Shown piece after piece: positions 1 through 6,886 of a stretch of 7,664 nt of DNA. The notes below the pieces were generated by a model. It did no database searches. It had not been told where the DNA came from and saw only the letters and a program-made list of their open reading frames with translations. A program made the translations under genes and the position numbers. Positions within the stretch are counted from its first letter, which is position 1, and the number at the start of each line of letters is the position of its first letter. The stretch comes from Pedosphaera sp. (GTDB lineage: Bacteria > Verrucomicrobiota > Verrucomicrobiia > Limisphaerales > UBA9464): assembly GCA_009695405.1 (NCBI GenBank), contig SIAZ01000174.1, positions 1 through 7,664 of the forward strand, written 5' to 3'.

Positions 1-2
1 TA

Positions 3-149
3 CCGCTCGATAACCAGTTGCGAACGACCTCGCATTTGAACGATTTATCGAACTTCCGGCGCGTTTTTGTAGGGGAGTCTTTGATGATGGATTCCATGGT
101 ACAGGATTCCTCTTACTCTCCGTCCGAGAAATCGAAGCAACCTCATTAA
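3..149 (+). CDS. Possible C-terminal end of an upstream gene (partial, unidentified)
   Basis: A frame on the plus strand is open from the left edge to a TAA at 147-149, giving 48 codons that begin outside the window. The tail is hydrophilic, with a segment reading FRRVFVGESLMMDSM and a polar Ser/Lys-rich end. Its composition is plausible for a protein C-terminus, but I recognise no family. The stop lies 18 bp before the probable kup promoter, so the spacing fits the end of a same-strand neighbour. The other plus frames close within the first 40 bases. An open run of this length can arise by chance, so the call is tentative. Confidence 0.35.
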   Translation, partial: PLDNQLRTTSHLNDLSNFRRVFVGESLMMDSMVQDSSYSPSEKSKQPH

Positions 150-167
150 CGCATTCTTTGCCTTGCA

Positions 168-196
168 TTGACAGAGCTTGCAGACTTCTTTAACTA
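168..196 (+). promoter_or_regulatory. Probable sigma70-type promoter for the riboswitch-kup transcript
   Basis: A perfect -35 hexamer TTGACA lies at 168-173. The -10 is weak: TTAACT at 190-195 (16-bp spacer, 3 of 6 consensus positions) or TAACTA at 191-196 (17-bp spacer). A start 6-8 bp further on would fall near 202, at the 5' edge of the c-di-AMP aptamer. The perfect -35 together with this placement is the main support. The -10 is not convincing by itself. Confidence 0.5.
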
Positions 197-200
197 AGCA

Positions 201-338
201 CCGCAGCCGAAGTCCGGCGTCGACCAGAACGTTGGGCACGGGGGAACCACAGTCGAAACTTCGGCATGGGGCGCAGCATGGGTAAACCCAGCGGGACATT
301 TCCAAGTCCTAGCCCGTCAGCTAACCTCGTAGGCAGTT
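201..338 (+). promoter_or_regulatory. c-di-AMP riboswitch (ydaO/yuaA class) in the kup leader
   Basis: The order of conserved blocks matches the ydaO/yuaA aptamer as I remember it: GCCGAAGTCCG (206-216), GGGGAACC (241-248), a GGGG block (268-271), and the diagnostic 3' block CCCGTCAGCTAACC continuing to CTCGTAGGC (313-334). Visible helices are P1 GCC 206-208 with GGC 332-334; TCCG 213-216 with CGGG 239-242; GTCGA 252-256 with TCGGC 261-265; TGGG 279-282 with CCCA 287-290, capped by TAAA; GGAC 294-297 with GTCC 306-309; and GGG 268-270 with CCC 313-315. In known members, c-di-AMP binding usually lowers expression of cell-wall, osmolyte or K+ transport genes. The next gene, on the same strand, is the K+ transporter kup, which fits that role. 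Outer P1 pairing is weak, so the exact ends are approximate. Confidence 0.9.
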
Positions 339-356
339 GGAAAGGCAGTCCCTAAG

Positions 357-382
357 CGCAGAATCCGTCGGGCGGATTTGCG
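357..382 (+). promoter_or_regulatory. Strong hairpin in the kup leader, candidate expression platform
   Basis: CGCA 357-360 pairs with TGCG 379-382 and AATCCG 362-367 pairs with CGGATT 373-378. This makes a ten-pair stem with one bulged G (361) and the five-base loop TCGGG. It starts about 20 nt after the aptamer. It is followed by AAAAA, not a T run, so it is not a normal intrinsic terminator on this strand. CGGGC at 369-373 (loop and first stem base) is complementary to GCCCG at 312-316 in the aptamer core, which could allow a switch between folds. The hairpin is seen in the sequence. The regulatory role is inferred. Confidence 0.5.
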
Positions 383-441
383 AAAAAGGCGGCCTCAGGT
401 CGTCGGTTTATCGCACTATCTATGAATTCGAAACGACTTCG

Positions 442-480
442 CCCCTCCTTGTCACCCCCACCCACTCAGACTCCAAATTC
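442..480 (+). promoter_or_regulatory. C-rich, G-poor leader segment (possible Rho utilisation site)
   Basis: These 39 bases contain 21 C and only 2 G and show no obvious structure. Such C-over-G stretches in untranslated leaders are typical of Rho loading sites. There is no U-tract terminator between the aptamer and kup, so Rho-dependent termination is one way the riboswitch could act. This is an inference from composition only. Confidence 0.35.
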
Positions 481-528
481 CAACGCTCGGATCATGCCGG
501 ACGCCCTAAATGATCTCATGTGCCTCTC

Positions 529-2433
529 ATGAGCACTCCCATCCCCTGCACCGGTCGACGCCTTGCCGGATTAACTCTTGGGGCACTCGGTATTGTCTAC
601 GGTGATATCGGCACCAGCCCTCTTTACGCAGTCAAGGAATGCTTCGCGAAAGGACATGGAGCAGCGGCTACCCCAGCCAATATACTGGGGGTGATGTCCC
701 TCATTCTTTGGGCGCTGGTTCTTATCGTTGCTATTAAATATCTCGTGTTTGTCCTCCGAGCTGACAACAAGGGCGAAGGCGGCATTCTAGCCCTACTCTC
801 ACTTGCTTTCCCTGAACGTAAACGAGGCCACCGAAATAAATTCGTCAGTTTTATGGCGTCTTTAGGCGTTGCCGGGGCCTGTCTGCTCTACGGAGATGGG
901 ATTATTACTCCTGCGGTTTCTGTCCTCGGCGCCCTCGAAGGACTCACTGTCGCCACTCATAAGCTAGATCACTATATCGTTCCTCTAGCCGTCCTCATTA
1001 TTATTCTACTCTTTGTCGCCCAACAGGCTGGTACTGCTAAGGTGGGACGCATTTTTGGTCCGATTACTCTGGTTTGGTTTATCACTATTGGGATCCTTGG
1101 AATTCGAGGTATCCTCCTTAATCCGGACGTCCTCAAGTCCCTAAACCCGATCCACGCACTTAATTTTCTTATCGACCAAAAATCCCACGGACTGGTGGTT
1201 CTCGGTTCGGTGGTTCTAGTTGTAACCGGCGGGGAAGCTCTCTACGCCGATATGGGCCACTTCGGTCCGCGCCCGATCCGAGTGGCTTGGTTCAGTATCG
1301 TTATGCCCTCATTGACCCTCAATTATCTAGGTCAAGGGGCACTGCTTTTGAGCCAGCCAAGTCTTGCGGATAGTGCATCCTTCAATCCTTTCTACCAACT
1401 CTGTCCTCGTTGGGGACTGTATCCGATGATTGGACTCGCTACCGCCGCCGCTATCATTGCGTCCCAAGCTCTTATTTCGGGGGCCTACTCGTTGACCATG
1501 CATGCCATCCAACTCGGTTACATGCCTCGATTGATCATCGAACACACCTCTCAAAAGGAACGCGGACAAATCTATATGCCGCAAGTAAATTGGGTGCTCA
1601 TGATTGCCTGTATTTGGATCATCGTTCAGTTCAGATCTTCCAGCAATCTGGCGATGGCCTACGGCGTGGCGGTCACCTTCACTATGATCACCACCACACT
1701 CCTTTTTTTCTTCGCCTGCCAAAGGCTCTTTGGTTGGTCACGCACTCTGGCGAGTCTCATCAGTGGTGCCGCGCTGATCGTCGAACTCCCCTTTGCCGTG
1801 GCTAATCTACTTAAAATTGAGAACGGCGGATGGTTTCCCCTCGTTGTCGCCTCAGCTATTTTTATTTTGATGAGCACTTGGAAGCGAGGGCGCCAACTGG
1901 TCTGGGACCGGATCCGTGCCAGTGCTATGCCCGCACTGAAATTTATCGACGATATCAAACGCCGAGATCCCTCCCGAGTTGCCGGAACGGCCGTCTATCT
2001 TGCCGGTAATTCCGAAGGCACACCGATCGCCTTACTCCACAATCTAAAACATAACAAAGTACTTCATAAACGAATTGTTTTCCTGACGATTATCATCGAG
2101 GAAGATTCCCAAGTAGAAACTAGTGAACGCCTCACGGTCGAACGTCTCGAGGTCGGGTTTTGGAGGGTTCGCGCCCGATATGGGTTTATGGAACAACCGA
2201 ACATTCTCAACATCCTTGACCTCTGCAGCGAACACGGACTCGAGTTCAAGGAAATGGAAACTACTTTCTTTCTGAGTCGCGAAACAGTTCTCCCGACGCG
2301 CAGCCAAGCTGGGATGGCCATCTGGCGAGAACATTTATTCGCCATCATGTCCCGCAATGCAACCAGTGCCACTGCCTTTTTCCGTCTACCTGCCAACCGA
2401 GTCGTCGAACTCGGTATGCAGGTCGAAATCTAA
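529..2433 (+). CDS. kup: Low-affinity potassium uptake protein Kup (KUP/HAK/KT family)
   Basis: This is an inner-membrane K+ uptake permease, probably H+-coupled as in the family. Numbered from GTG 520, family motifs appear in order: GIVYGDIGTSPLYA (24-37), ADNKGEGGI (81-89), LLYGDGIITPAVSVL (122-136), TGGEALYADMGHFG (236-249), GQGALLL (271-277) and YGVAVTFTM (381-389). The first ~450 residues carry about 12 hydrophobic segments. A cytosolic domain follows, ending in the usual RVVELG-QVEI tail. The full length of 634-637 residues is close to E. coli Kup (622), so the gene is intact. ATG 529 (MST...) is preferred. GTG 520, in frame three codons earlier, is the alternative, and an in-frame TGA at 511 excludes longer starts. 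Neither start has a Shine-Dalgarno sequence. The gene sits behind a c-di-AMP riboswitch and converges with the minus-strand aminotransferase gene, 34 bp beyond its stop. Confidence 0.97.
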   Translation: MSTPIPCTGRRLAGLTLGALGIVYGDIGTSPLYAVKECFAKGHGAAATPANILGVMSLILWALVLIVAIKYLVFVLRADNKGEGGILALLSLAFPERKRGHRNKFVSFMASLGVAGACLLYGDGIITPAVSVLGALEGLTVATHKLDHYIVPLAVLIIILLFVAQQAGTAKVGRIFGPITLVWFITIGILGIRGILLNPDVLKSLNPIHALNFLIDQKSHGLVVLGSVVLVVTGGEALYADMGHFGPRPIRVAWFSIVMPSLTLNYLGQGALLLSQPSLADSASFNPFYQLCPRWGLYPMIGLATAAAIIASQALISGAYSLTMHAIQLGYMPRLIIEHTSQKERGQIYMPQVNWVLMIACIWIIVQFRSSSNLAMAYGVAVTFTMITTTLLFFFACQRLFGWSRTLASLISGAALIVELPFAVANLLKIENGGWFPLVVASAIFILMSTWKRGRQLVWDRIRASAMPALKFIDDIKRRDPSRVAGTAVYLAGNSEGTPIALLHNLKHNKVLHKRIVFLTIIIEEDSQVETSERLTVERLEVGFWRVRARYGFMEQPNILNILDLCSEHGLEFKEMETTFFLSRETVLPTRSQAGMAIWREHLFAIMSRNATSATAFFRLPANRVVELGMQVEI

Positions 2434-2467
2434 ATTCCGCGCCTCCACTCGTAACTGCTTTCCGAGG

Positions 2468-3670
2468 TCAATCCGCACTTATAACCTCAAGAAAACGGCC
2501 CAACTCAGCTTCGGTATTATAGTAATGGGGCGACACACGAATCACCCATTGGCCATCCGGTTGTTTCCGTAAGGAGGTGATCACCTTCGCCTCGGTCAAT
2601 TGCCTGTGGAGAGCCGACATAGCCTCGCCCGGCCGGAAAAAACTGGTGATTGCCCCGGCATTCTCCGGTTGAACATCCCCTCGAACGACCTCAAATCCTG
2701 CCGCTTGAATCTGAGGAACCAGCCAAGCCCGTTTGCGCAGCAATTCAGCACCAATGGCTTCGACCCCAACCTCGGCTACTAAATCTAAGGCCGCCTCAAG
2801 GCCAAAAAGCCCCATAAAATTGGCCGAACCTGCTTCATAACGTCGCGCGCCTTCATGAAACTCCATCTCATCTTGCGTCAGATAGTCTGGGCACTTTACA
2901 TTATGCCAACCATGAACCACCGGTTGGATATAAGGTTGAGCTTCTTTGCGAACGTACAAAATGCCAGCGGCACAGGGCCCCAAAAGCCACTTGTGAGCGT
3001 CCGCCGCTAGAATATCAACATGAGTCGCTAATGTCGGAAATGCGCCCAAAGTCTGGATACCATCCAAACAAAAAAGAACACCTCGACTCCGTAACATCTT
3101 TCCGATGGCTTCAATGTTAATCCGAAAGCCAGTTAAATAATGGGCACTAGCAATGGCCACCAAACGGGTGTCCTCATCAATCTGCCCTTGAACATCCACC
3201 AAGCGGATCCGACCCAATTCACGGATATTCATAAACCTTATTTCGACACCGCGATCGGCTAAAGCCATCCACGGATAGACATTGGCGGGATAACAATCGT
3301 GGTAGATCAGAATATTCTGACCTCGTTTTACTTGGAGCCCTGTAGCCACTTGGCTCAATGCCAATGAAGTGGGACCGACAAGGGCAATTTCACTCGCTTG
3401 CGCACCAATCAAATGGGCCGCCAGTTTACGAATCCGAGATACCGTTCCCAAAGAAATTGCCTCTTCCTGATCATCCACCGTGCACCGCTGGGCATATCCG
3501 GCGATCGCATCGGCAACACGCCGAGGCAAAGGACAAACGCCCGCATGAGCAAGATAGGCGGACTGGGTCACCACCGGAAATTCGCGGCGCCGTAATTCCT
3601 CATTCGCTAACACTTCTGAAATCGTCACGAGACACAAGGTAGCCGAAGCGACCGGTAGATGACCAGTCAT
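2468..3670 (-). CDS. Class V aminotransferase-fold PLP-dependent enzyme, substrate unknown
   Basis: This is a 400-residue cytosolic enzyme of the fold-type I, class V aminotransferase superfamily, which includes cysteine desulfurases, kynureninases and isopenicillin-N epimerase-like proteins. The N-terminal YLAHAGVCPLP (39-49) matches the family's opening motif. H177 in ASAHYLTGFR, D203 and Q206 in CLDGIQTLG, and the Schiff-base lysine K227 in DAHKWLLGP form the expected cofactor site. RYEAGSANF (277-285) and IRVSPHYYNT (377-386) match the substrate-side and C-terminal motifs, with R378 a likely carboxylate ligand. No active-site residue appears lost. The ATG start lies 17 bp after the terC-like stop, so the two are probably cotranscribed; AAGTGAG just upstream is only a poor, too-close ribosome-binding match. 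The first ~25 residues are weakly conserved-looking, so a slightly later start is possible. The family is clear but the reaction cannot be read from the sequence. Confidence 0.93.
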   Translation of the reverse strand: MTGHLPVASATLCLVTISEVLANEELRRREFPVVTQSAYLAHAGVCPLPRRVADAIAGYAQRCTVDDQEEAISLGTVSRIRKLAAHLIGAQASEIALVGPTSLALSQVATGLQVKRGQNILIYHDCYPANVYPWMALADRGVEIRFMNIRELGRIRLVDVQGQIDEDTRLVAIASAHYLTGFRINIEAIGKMLRSRGVLFCLDGIQTLGAFPTLATHVDILAADAHKWLLGPCAAGILYVRKEAQPYIQPVVHGWHNVKCPDYLTQDEMEFHEGARRYEAGSANFMGLFGLEAALDLVAEVGVEAIGAELLRKRAWLVPQIQAAGFEVVRGDVQPENAGAITSFFRPGEAMSALHRQLTEAKVITSLRKQPDGQWVIRVSPHYYNTEAELGRFLEVISAD

Positions 3671-3687
3671 GGCTCACTTGGATGCCC

Positions 3688-4428
3688 TCAAGACTTTTGC
3701 TCAGCGGAAGGTCGGAAGCGCATATTGATCATCTCAACGCCAACAGCGAAGGCCATGGCGAAGTAAATGTAGCCCTTACTAATATGCTGATGAAAACCAT
3801 CCGCCAACAACATCGTCCCAATCAGAATTAGAAAAGCGAGAGCTAGAATCTTAATGGTCGGATTCTTCTCAACAAAGCCACCGATCTGATCGACAAAAAT
3901 CAACATCACGATCATGGCAATCACCACAGCGGCAACCATAACTGGGATCTGATTAGACATCCCCACAGCGGTAATCACCGAATCTAGTGAGAACACGATG
4001 TCGAGTAGGAGAATTTGAACGACAATAGCCGCAAATGACGGCATCAACTTTTTCGTCAATAAAGTGTCCTCGACCCCAGCTACTTTCTCATGAATTTCCT
4101 TCACTGACTTCCAAATTAAAAAAAGCCCTCCTACTGCCAAAACCAAATCTTTACCAGTATTAGGAAATTCGAGTCCATAGGGAGCAAAGGTCCACAAATT
4201 ATTACTCAGGCTCATCACCCAACTCAGAGAAAAAAGGAGCAGAATCCGAGTAACCAGTGCTAAAGCAAGCCCGGTGCGACGCGCCTTGGCCTGCTGTTCC
4301 TTGGGGAGTTTTCCAGCCAGAATGGAAATAAAAATCAAATTATCGATACCAAGAACAATCTCCAACACGGAGAGCGTCGCCAAACCAATCCAAGCTTGGG
4401 GAGATTGCAGCCATTCAAACCAATTCAT
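3688..4428 (-). CDS. TerC/YgdQ-family integral membrane protein
   Basis: This 246-residue membrane protein resembles the short YgdQ-type branch of the TerC family. Two matching halves carry acidic residues inside membrane segments: LEIVLGIDNLIF (22-33, with E23, D29 and N30) and LLDIVFSLDSVITAVG (141-156, with D143 and D149). Other family marks are GGLFLIWKSVKEIHE (100-114) and the C-terminal SKGYIYFAMAF (217-227). About seven hydrophobic segments are visible, with a charged cytosolic stretch at residues 108-128. TerC proteins are linked to metal-ion efflux, notably Mn2+ (Alx, YkoY), and to tellurite resistance. The role of the YgdQ branch is not settled. ATG at 4426-4428 gives a family-typical N-terminus. 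Its leader shows TTGACT at 4466-4471 (minus strand) but no convincing -10, and no Shine-Dalgarno. The PLP-enzyme gene follows after 17 bp. Confidence 0.94.
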   Translation of the reverse strand: MNWFEWLQSPQAWIGLATLSVLEIVLGIDNLIFISILAGKLPKEQQAKARRTGLALALVTRILLLFSLSWVMSLSNNLWTFAPYGLEFPNTGKDLVLAVGGLFLIWKSVKEIHEKVAGVEDTLLTKKLMPSFAAIVVQILLLDIVFSLDSVITAVGMSNQIPVMVAAVVIAMIVMLIFVDQIGGFVEKNPTIKILALAFLILIGTMLLADGFHQHISKGYIYFAMAFAVGVEMINMRFRPSAEQKS

Positions 4429-4483
4429 TCGGAAAGTGAGGATAGAGATTGGCTTACTATTCGCGAGTCAAACCCTCAAAAAA

Positions 4484-4730
4484 TTTAAATAAAGGAGAGT
4501 CCGCAGAAAGAATCTAAAACGGAAATGAGCGTATTCAATAAAGCCCTCACCCGACGGGATTTATTCCCAGGATTCGGGACGAAGAGCAGGCTGTAAGTCC
4601 GACACGAAGTCGAACTGAAAGCCTTATACAGGACGATAGAGAGTCCGTAAAAAGAGCTTATGTGACCTGCGGTTTGTAAGCCGAGCGAATCAACCGAACT
4701 TTAATCCGACTCTGACAGCCTTTATTTAAA
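4484..4730. repeat. 12-bp perfect inverted repeat bounding about 247 bp
   Basis: TTTAAATAAAGG at 4484-4495 is repeated as its exact reverse complement at 4719-4730. The match does not extend beyond 12 bp on either side. No flanking target-site duplication is evident, so a miniature transposable element is not supported. A long-range RNA stem or chance in AT-rich flanks are the alternatives. Confidence 0.4.
4596..4616 (-). other. Stable hairpin in the terC-unit upstream region
   Basis: Read on the minus strand, AGTTCGAC and GTCGGACT pair over eight positions around the loop TTCGT, with one G-U pair. On the plus strand the same position is a C-A mismatch, so the fold favours minus-strand RNA, the direction of clpX and the terC-like gene. 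No T run follows it, so it is not a standard terminator. Confidence 0.4.
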
Positions 4731-4867
4731 GTCTGATTCTGGCTCTACCGTAATAAAACGACGACTGGGAAAGAGGCCCAACAAGAATTAGGGCGGGAAA
4801 TGAACGGGTAATAAAAAGAATCACGCACCCAAAACCCGAAGACAACCCACTGCCAATCGAAAGTGGA

Positions 4868-6136
4868 TTAAGCCGCAGCTTGCTCGGGTCGTTTGCTAAT
4901 GAGGGGGAGAGCCTCCCCTCGGACCACCGCACCATTAACCACAACTACCGAGGTCACATCCGCGCTCGGCAATTCGAACATCACATCGCGCAAAAGTTTT
5001 TCTACTAGTGCTCTCAATGCACGCGCCCCAGTTTTTTTACGAACCGCCTGCACCGCTAATTCTTGCACTGCGTCCTCAGTAAAAACCAGTTCATTTCCAT
5101 CGAGGGCAAAGAGCTTTGATAGCTGATGAATAAGAGCGTTCTTGGGTTGGGTTAAAACGGCACAGAGTTGCGATTGATTCAATTCATCTAGAATAGCTAT
5201 CACTGGAAGTCGTCCAATGAATTCTGGTATGAAACCAAAAGAAAGAAGATCTTCCGGTTCGATCTTCCGAGCCACCGAATGTTCGGGGAATTCTCCTGTC
5301 CGTTGCTCAATAGAAGCCCCAGTTCCAAAGCCCATCGTACGTCTACCCAAACGACGCTGAATAATCGGATCCAAGCCCACAAAGGCACCGCCGCAGATAA
5401 ACAGAATATGCGTGGTATCTACTTTAATGTATTCCTGCTGAGGATGCTTTCGCCCCCCTTGAGGTGGAACATTACAGACGGTTCCCTCTAGAATCTTCAA
5501 TAATCCCTGCTGAACCCCCTCACCTGACACATCACGAGTGATAGAAACATTGTCAGTTTTTCGCGCAATTTTATCAATTTCATCGATGTAAACAATTCCT
5601 ATTTGGGCTCGTTTCACGTCGAAATCAGCCGCTTGAAGCAACCGTAGAACAATGTTTTCAACATCCTCGCCAACATATCCCGCCTCAGTAATAACTGTCG
5701 CATCAGCAATGGCGAACGGAACGTCTAGAAGTTTGGCTAGAGTGCGAGCCAAAAGGGTCTTTCCACACCCAGTAGGGCCCAGCATTAGAATATTACTCTT
5801 CTCAATCTCAACGTCATCTGTTGCTCCTTTAGCCCCATCCCTCTTGGACAAAATCCGCTTGTAGTGATTATAGACAGCAACACTCAGCGTGCGCTTAGCA
5901 TCGTCCTGTCCGATCACATGGTTATCCAAATGCTGCTTCATTTCTGCCGGCTTCGGCACCTTGAGAACCCGCACTTGGCATTCCCCCTCTGTCTGAGTCT
6001 CTTTTTCTAAAACCTCCTTACAAACCCAAACGCAGGCGTCACAAATGTAAACGCCAGGACCGGCGATCAAGCGCTTCACTTCCGCCTTCGACTTCCCACA
6101 GAAGCTGCACATGGTAACCTGAGAGGCTCGCGCCAT
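4868..6136 (-). CDS. clpX: ATP-dependent Clp protease ATP-binding subunit ClpX
   Basis: ClpX is the hexameric AAA+ unfoldase that recognises tagged substrates and feeds them to ClpP. Numbered from ATG 6136 (422 residues; E. coli has 424), the zinc-binding domain has C10, C13, C32 and C35. The Walker A motif GPTGCGKT is at 120-127, the pore loop GYVGED at 153-158 and Walker B IVYIDEID at 181-188. An RKH loop lies near 229-231, and the ClpP-docking IGF-type loop reads MGFG at 268-271, the same position as in E. coli. The sensor-2 region TGARALR (369-375) is also present. The frame stays open to a TTG at 6193, but ATG 6136 fits the family N-terminus better. No clear Shine-Dalgarno is present; GGATC lies too far upstream. 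It follows clpP by 71 bp on the same strand and is probably cotranscribed. Confidence 0.98.
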   Translation of the reverse strand: MARASQVTMCSFCGKSKAEVKRLIAGPGVYICDACVWVCKEVLEKETQTEGECQVRVLKVPKPAEMKQHLDNHVIGQDDAKRTLSVAVYNHYKRILSKRDGAKGATDDVEIEKSNILMLGPTGCGKTLLARTLAKLLDVPFAIADATVITEAGYVGEDVENIVLRLLQAADFDVKRAQIGIVYIDEIDKIARKTDNVSITRDVSGEGVQQGLLKILEGTVCNVPPQGGRKHPQQEYIKVDTTHILFICGGAFVGLDPIIQRRLGRRTMGFGTGASIEQRTGEFPEHSVARKIEPEDLLSFGFIPEFIGRLPVIAILDELNQSQLCAVLTQPKNALIHQLSKLFALDGNELVFTEDAVQELAVQAVRKKTGARALRALVEKLLRDVMFELPSADVTSVVVVNGAVVRGEALPLISKRPEQAAA

Positions 6137-6207
6137 AAAAATTAGGTGATCCAGACTGTCGAGACAGACAACTCCGTCTTTTTTAACTAGCAACCAGAGT
6201 AATAGAC

Positions 6208-6837
6208 TCAGGCCTTGGAATCAGCATCGACGGGTTTCGGAAGGTCCTTTCGACTGCTCACAACTTCATCAACCAACCCGAAAAGCTTAGCGTCGTCTGA
6301 CGTCATAAAGTTATCTCGATCGCAAGCCTTCTCAACCACTTCATAAGGCCGACCGGTGTGCTTGGAGAGAATATTGTTCAACCGCTCCTTCAAACGAATC
6401 ATGTACTTCACCCGAATTTCCACATCACTCGCCTGCCCTTCGGCTCCGCCCAAAACCTGATGAATCATAATATTGGCGTTCGGTAGGGCGAACCGCTTTC
6501 CCTTGGTTCCACCCGCCAAAAGGACCGCTCCCATGCTCGCAGCTTGCCCGACACAGTAGGTGTTCACATCGCAACTCAACCACTGCATCGTATCGTAAAT
6601 GGCCAAACCAGCGGTGACACTACCGCCGGGAGAGTTAATGTAAAAGTGGATGTCCTTCTTAGGATCGGTCATCTGTAAAAACAGAAACTGTGCGACGATC
6701 ACGTTAGCCACCATGTCATCGACTGGCGTCCCTAGAAAAATGATGCGGTCGACCAAGAGCCGACTGTAAAGATCATAGCCTTTTTCACCACGGCCGGTTT
6801 GCTCGATGACGTAGGGAATATTAACAAAGTTGAGCAT
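6208..6837 (-). CDS. clpP: ATP-dependent Clp protease proteolytic subunit ClpP
   Basis: ClpP is the tetradecameric cytosolic serine peptidase that works with ClpX, encoded just downstream. The 209-residue protein is of normal length. The catalytic triad is visible as S101 in GQAASMGA, H126 in IMIHQ and D175 in DRDNF. The oxyanion-loop motif YINSPGGSV is at 66-74, and the N-terminal axial-loop segment YVIEQTGRGE (9-18) is present. The N-terminus is short, so little or no propeptide is removed. The ATG at 6835-6837 lies about 14 nt after the predicted transcription start and has no Shine-Dalgarno. Trigger factor, often the gene before clpP, is not in the window. Confidence 0.98.
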   Translation of the reverse strand: MLNFVNIPYVIEQTGRGEKGYDLYSRLLVDRIIFLGTPVDDMVANVIVAQFLFLQMTDPKKDIHFYINSPGGSVTAGLAIYDTMQWLSCDVNTYCVGQAASMGAVLLAGGTKGKRFALPNANIMIHQVLGGAEGQASDVEIRVKYMIRLKERLNNILSKHTGRPYEVVEKACDRDNFMTSDDAKLFGLVDEVVSSRKDLPKPVDADSKA

Positions 6838-6857
6838 AGTTTTCGAAGCCGAGGGTA

Positions 6858-6886
6858 ACTGTATGCGGAGGCAACCGAGGCGTCAA
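6858..6886 (-). promoter_or_regulatory. Probable sigma70-type promoter of clpP-clpX
   Basis: On the minus strand a -35 TTGACG (6881-6886, 5 of 6 positions) is followed by an exact 17-bp spacer and a -10 TACAGT (6858-6863, 4 of 6 positions, including the key T, A and final T). Transcription would start near 6851, leaving a leader of only about 14 nt before the clpP ATG. The heat-shock-type CTTGAAA/CCCCAT pattern is not seen. Confidence 0.6.

Larger units (their letters stand above)
4429..4867. other. 439-bp intergenic region between clpX and the terC-like gene, no gene seen
   Basis: No plausible coding frame was found. The stretch holds a good minus-strand hairpin at 4596-4616 (eight pairs including one G-U, loop TTCGT in the RNA). 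It also has a 12-bp inverted repeat (4484-4495 and 4719-4730), a 15/17 direct repeat (4495-4511 and 4639-4655) and small GGGA/TCCC and GGAC/GTCC hairpins (4556-4568, 4631-4646). It could include the terC-unit leader, a small RNA or remains of a lost gene. Nothing matches an RNA family I know. Confidence 0.6.

Noticed and set aside
89..110. GGATTCC direct repeat (89-95 and 104-110)
   Set aside because: It is two copies of seven bases inside a possible coding end, easily explained by chance.
45..305. 86-residue minus-strand frame
   Set aside because: It lies across the kup promoter and riboswitch, has odd Cys/Pro/Arg composition and no family motif.
357..387. Intrinsic terminator after the c-di-AMP aptamer
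   Set aside because: The hairpin is strong but followed by AAAAA on the plus strand. In the minus direction the bases after the stem (before 357) are not a T run either.
2434..2488. Bidirectional terminator between kup and the PLP-enzyme gene
   Set aside because: Only a weak GAGGT/ACCTC pairing with a 15-base loop and no T run was found.
4443..4471. Promoter of the terC-like gene
   Set aside because: TTGACT is present at 4466-4471 on the minus strand, but no -10 at 16-19 bp scores better than 3 of 6.
4847..4866. clpX terminator (CCACT paired with AGTGG)
   Set aside because: Only five pairs around a ten-base loop and no adjacent T run.
4429..4867. yybP-ykoY manganese riboswitch ahead of the terC-like gene
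   Set aside because: TerC-family genes often carry it, but the minus-strand spacer lacks the GGGGAGTAG-like and CCTTTGCC-like conserved segments.
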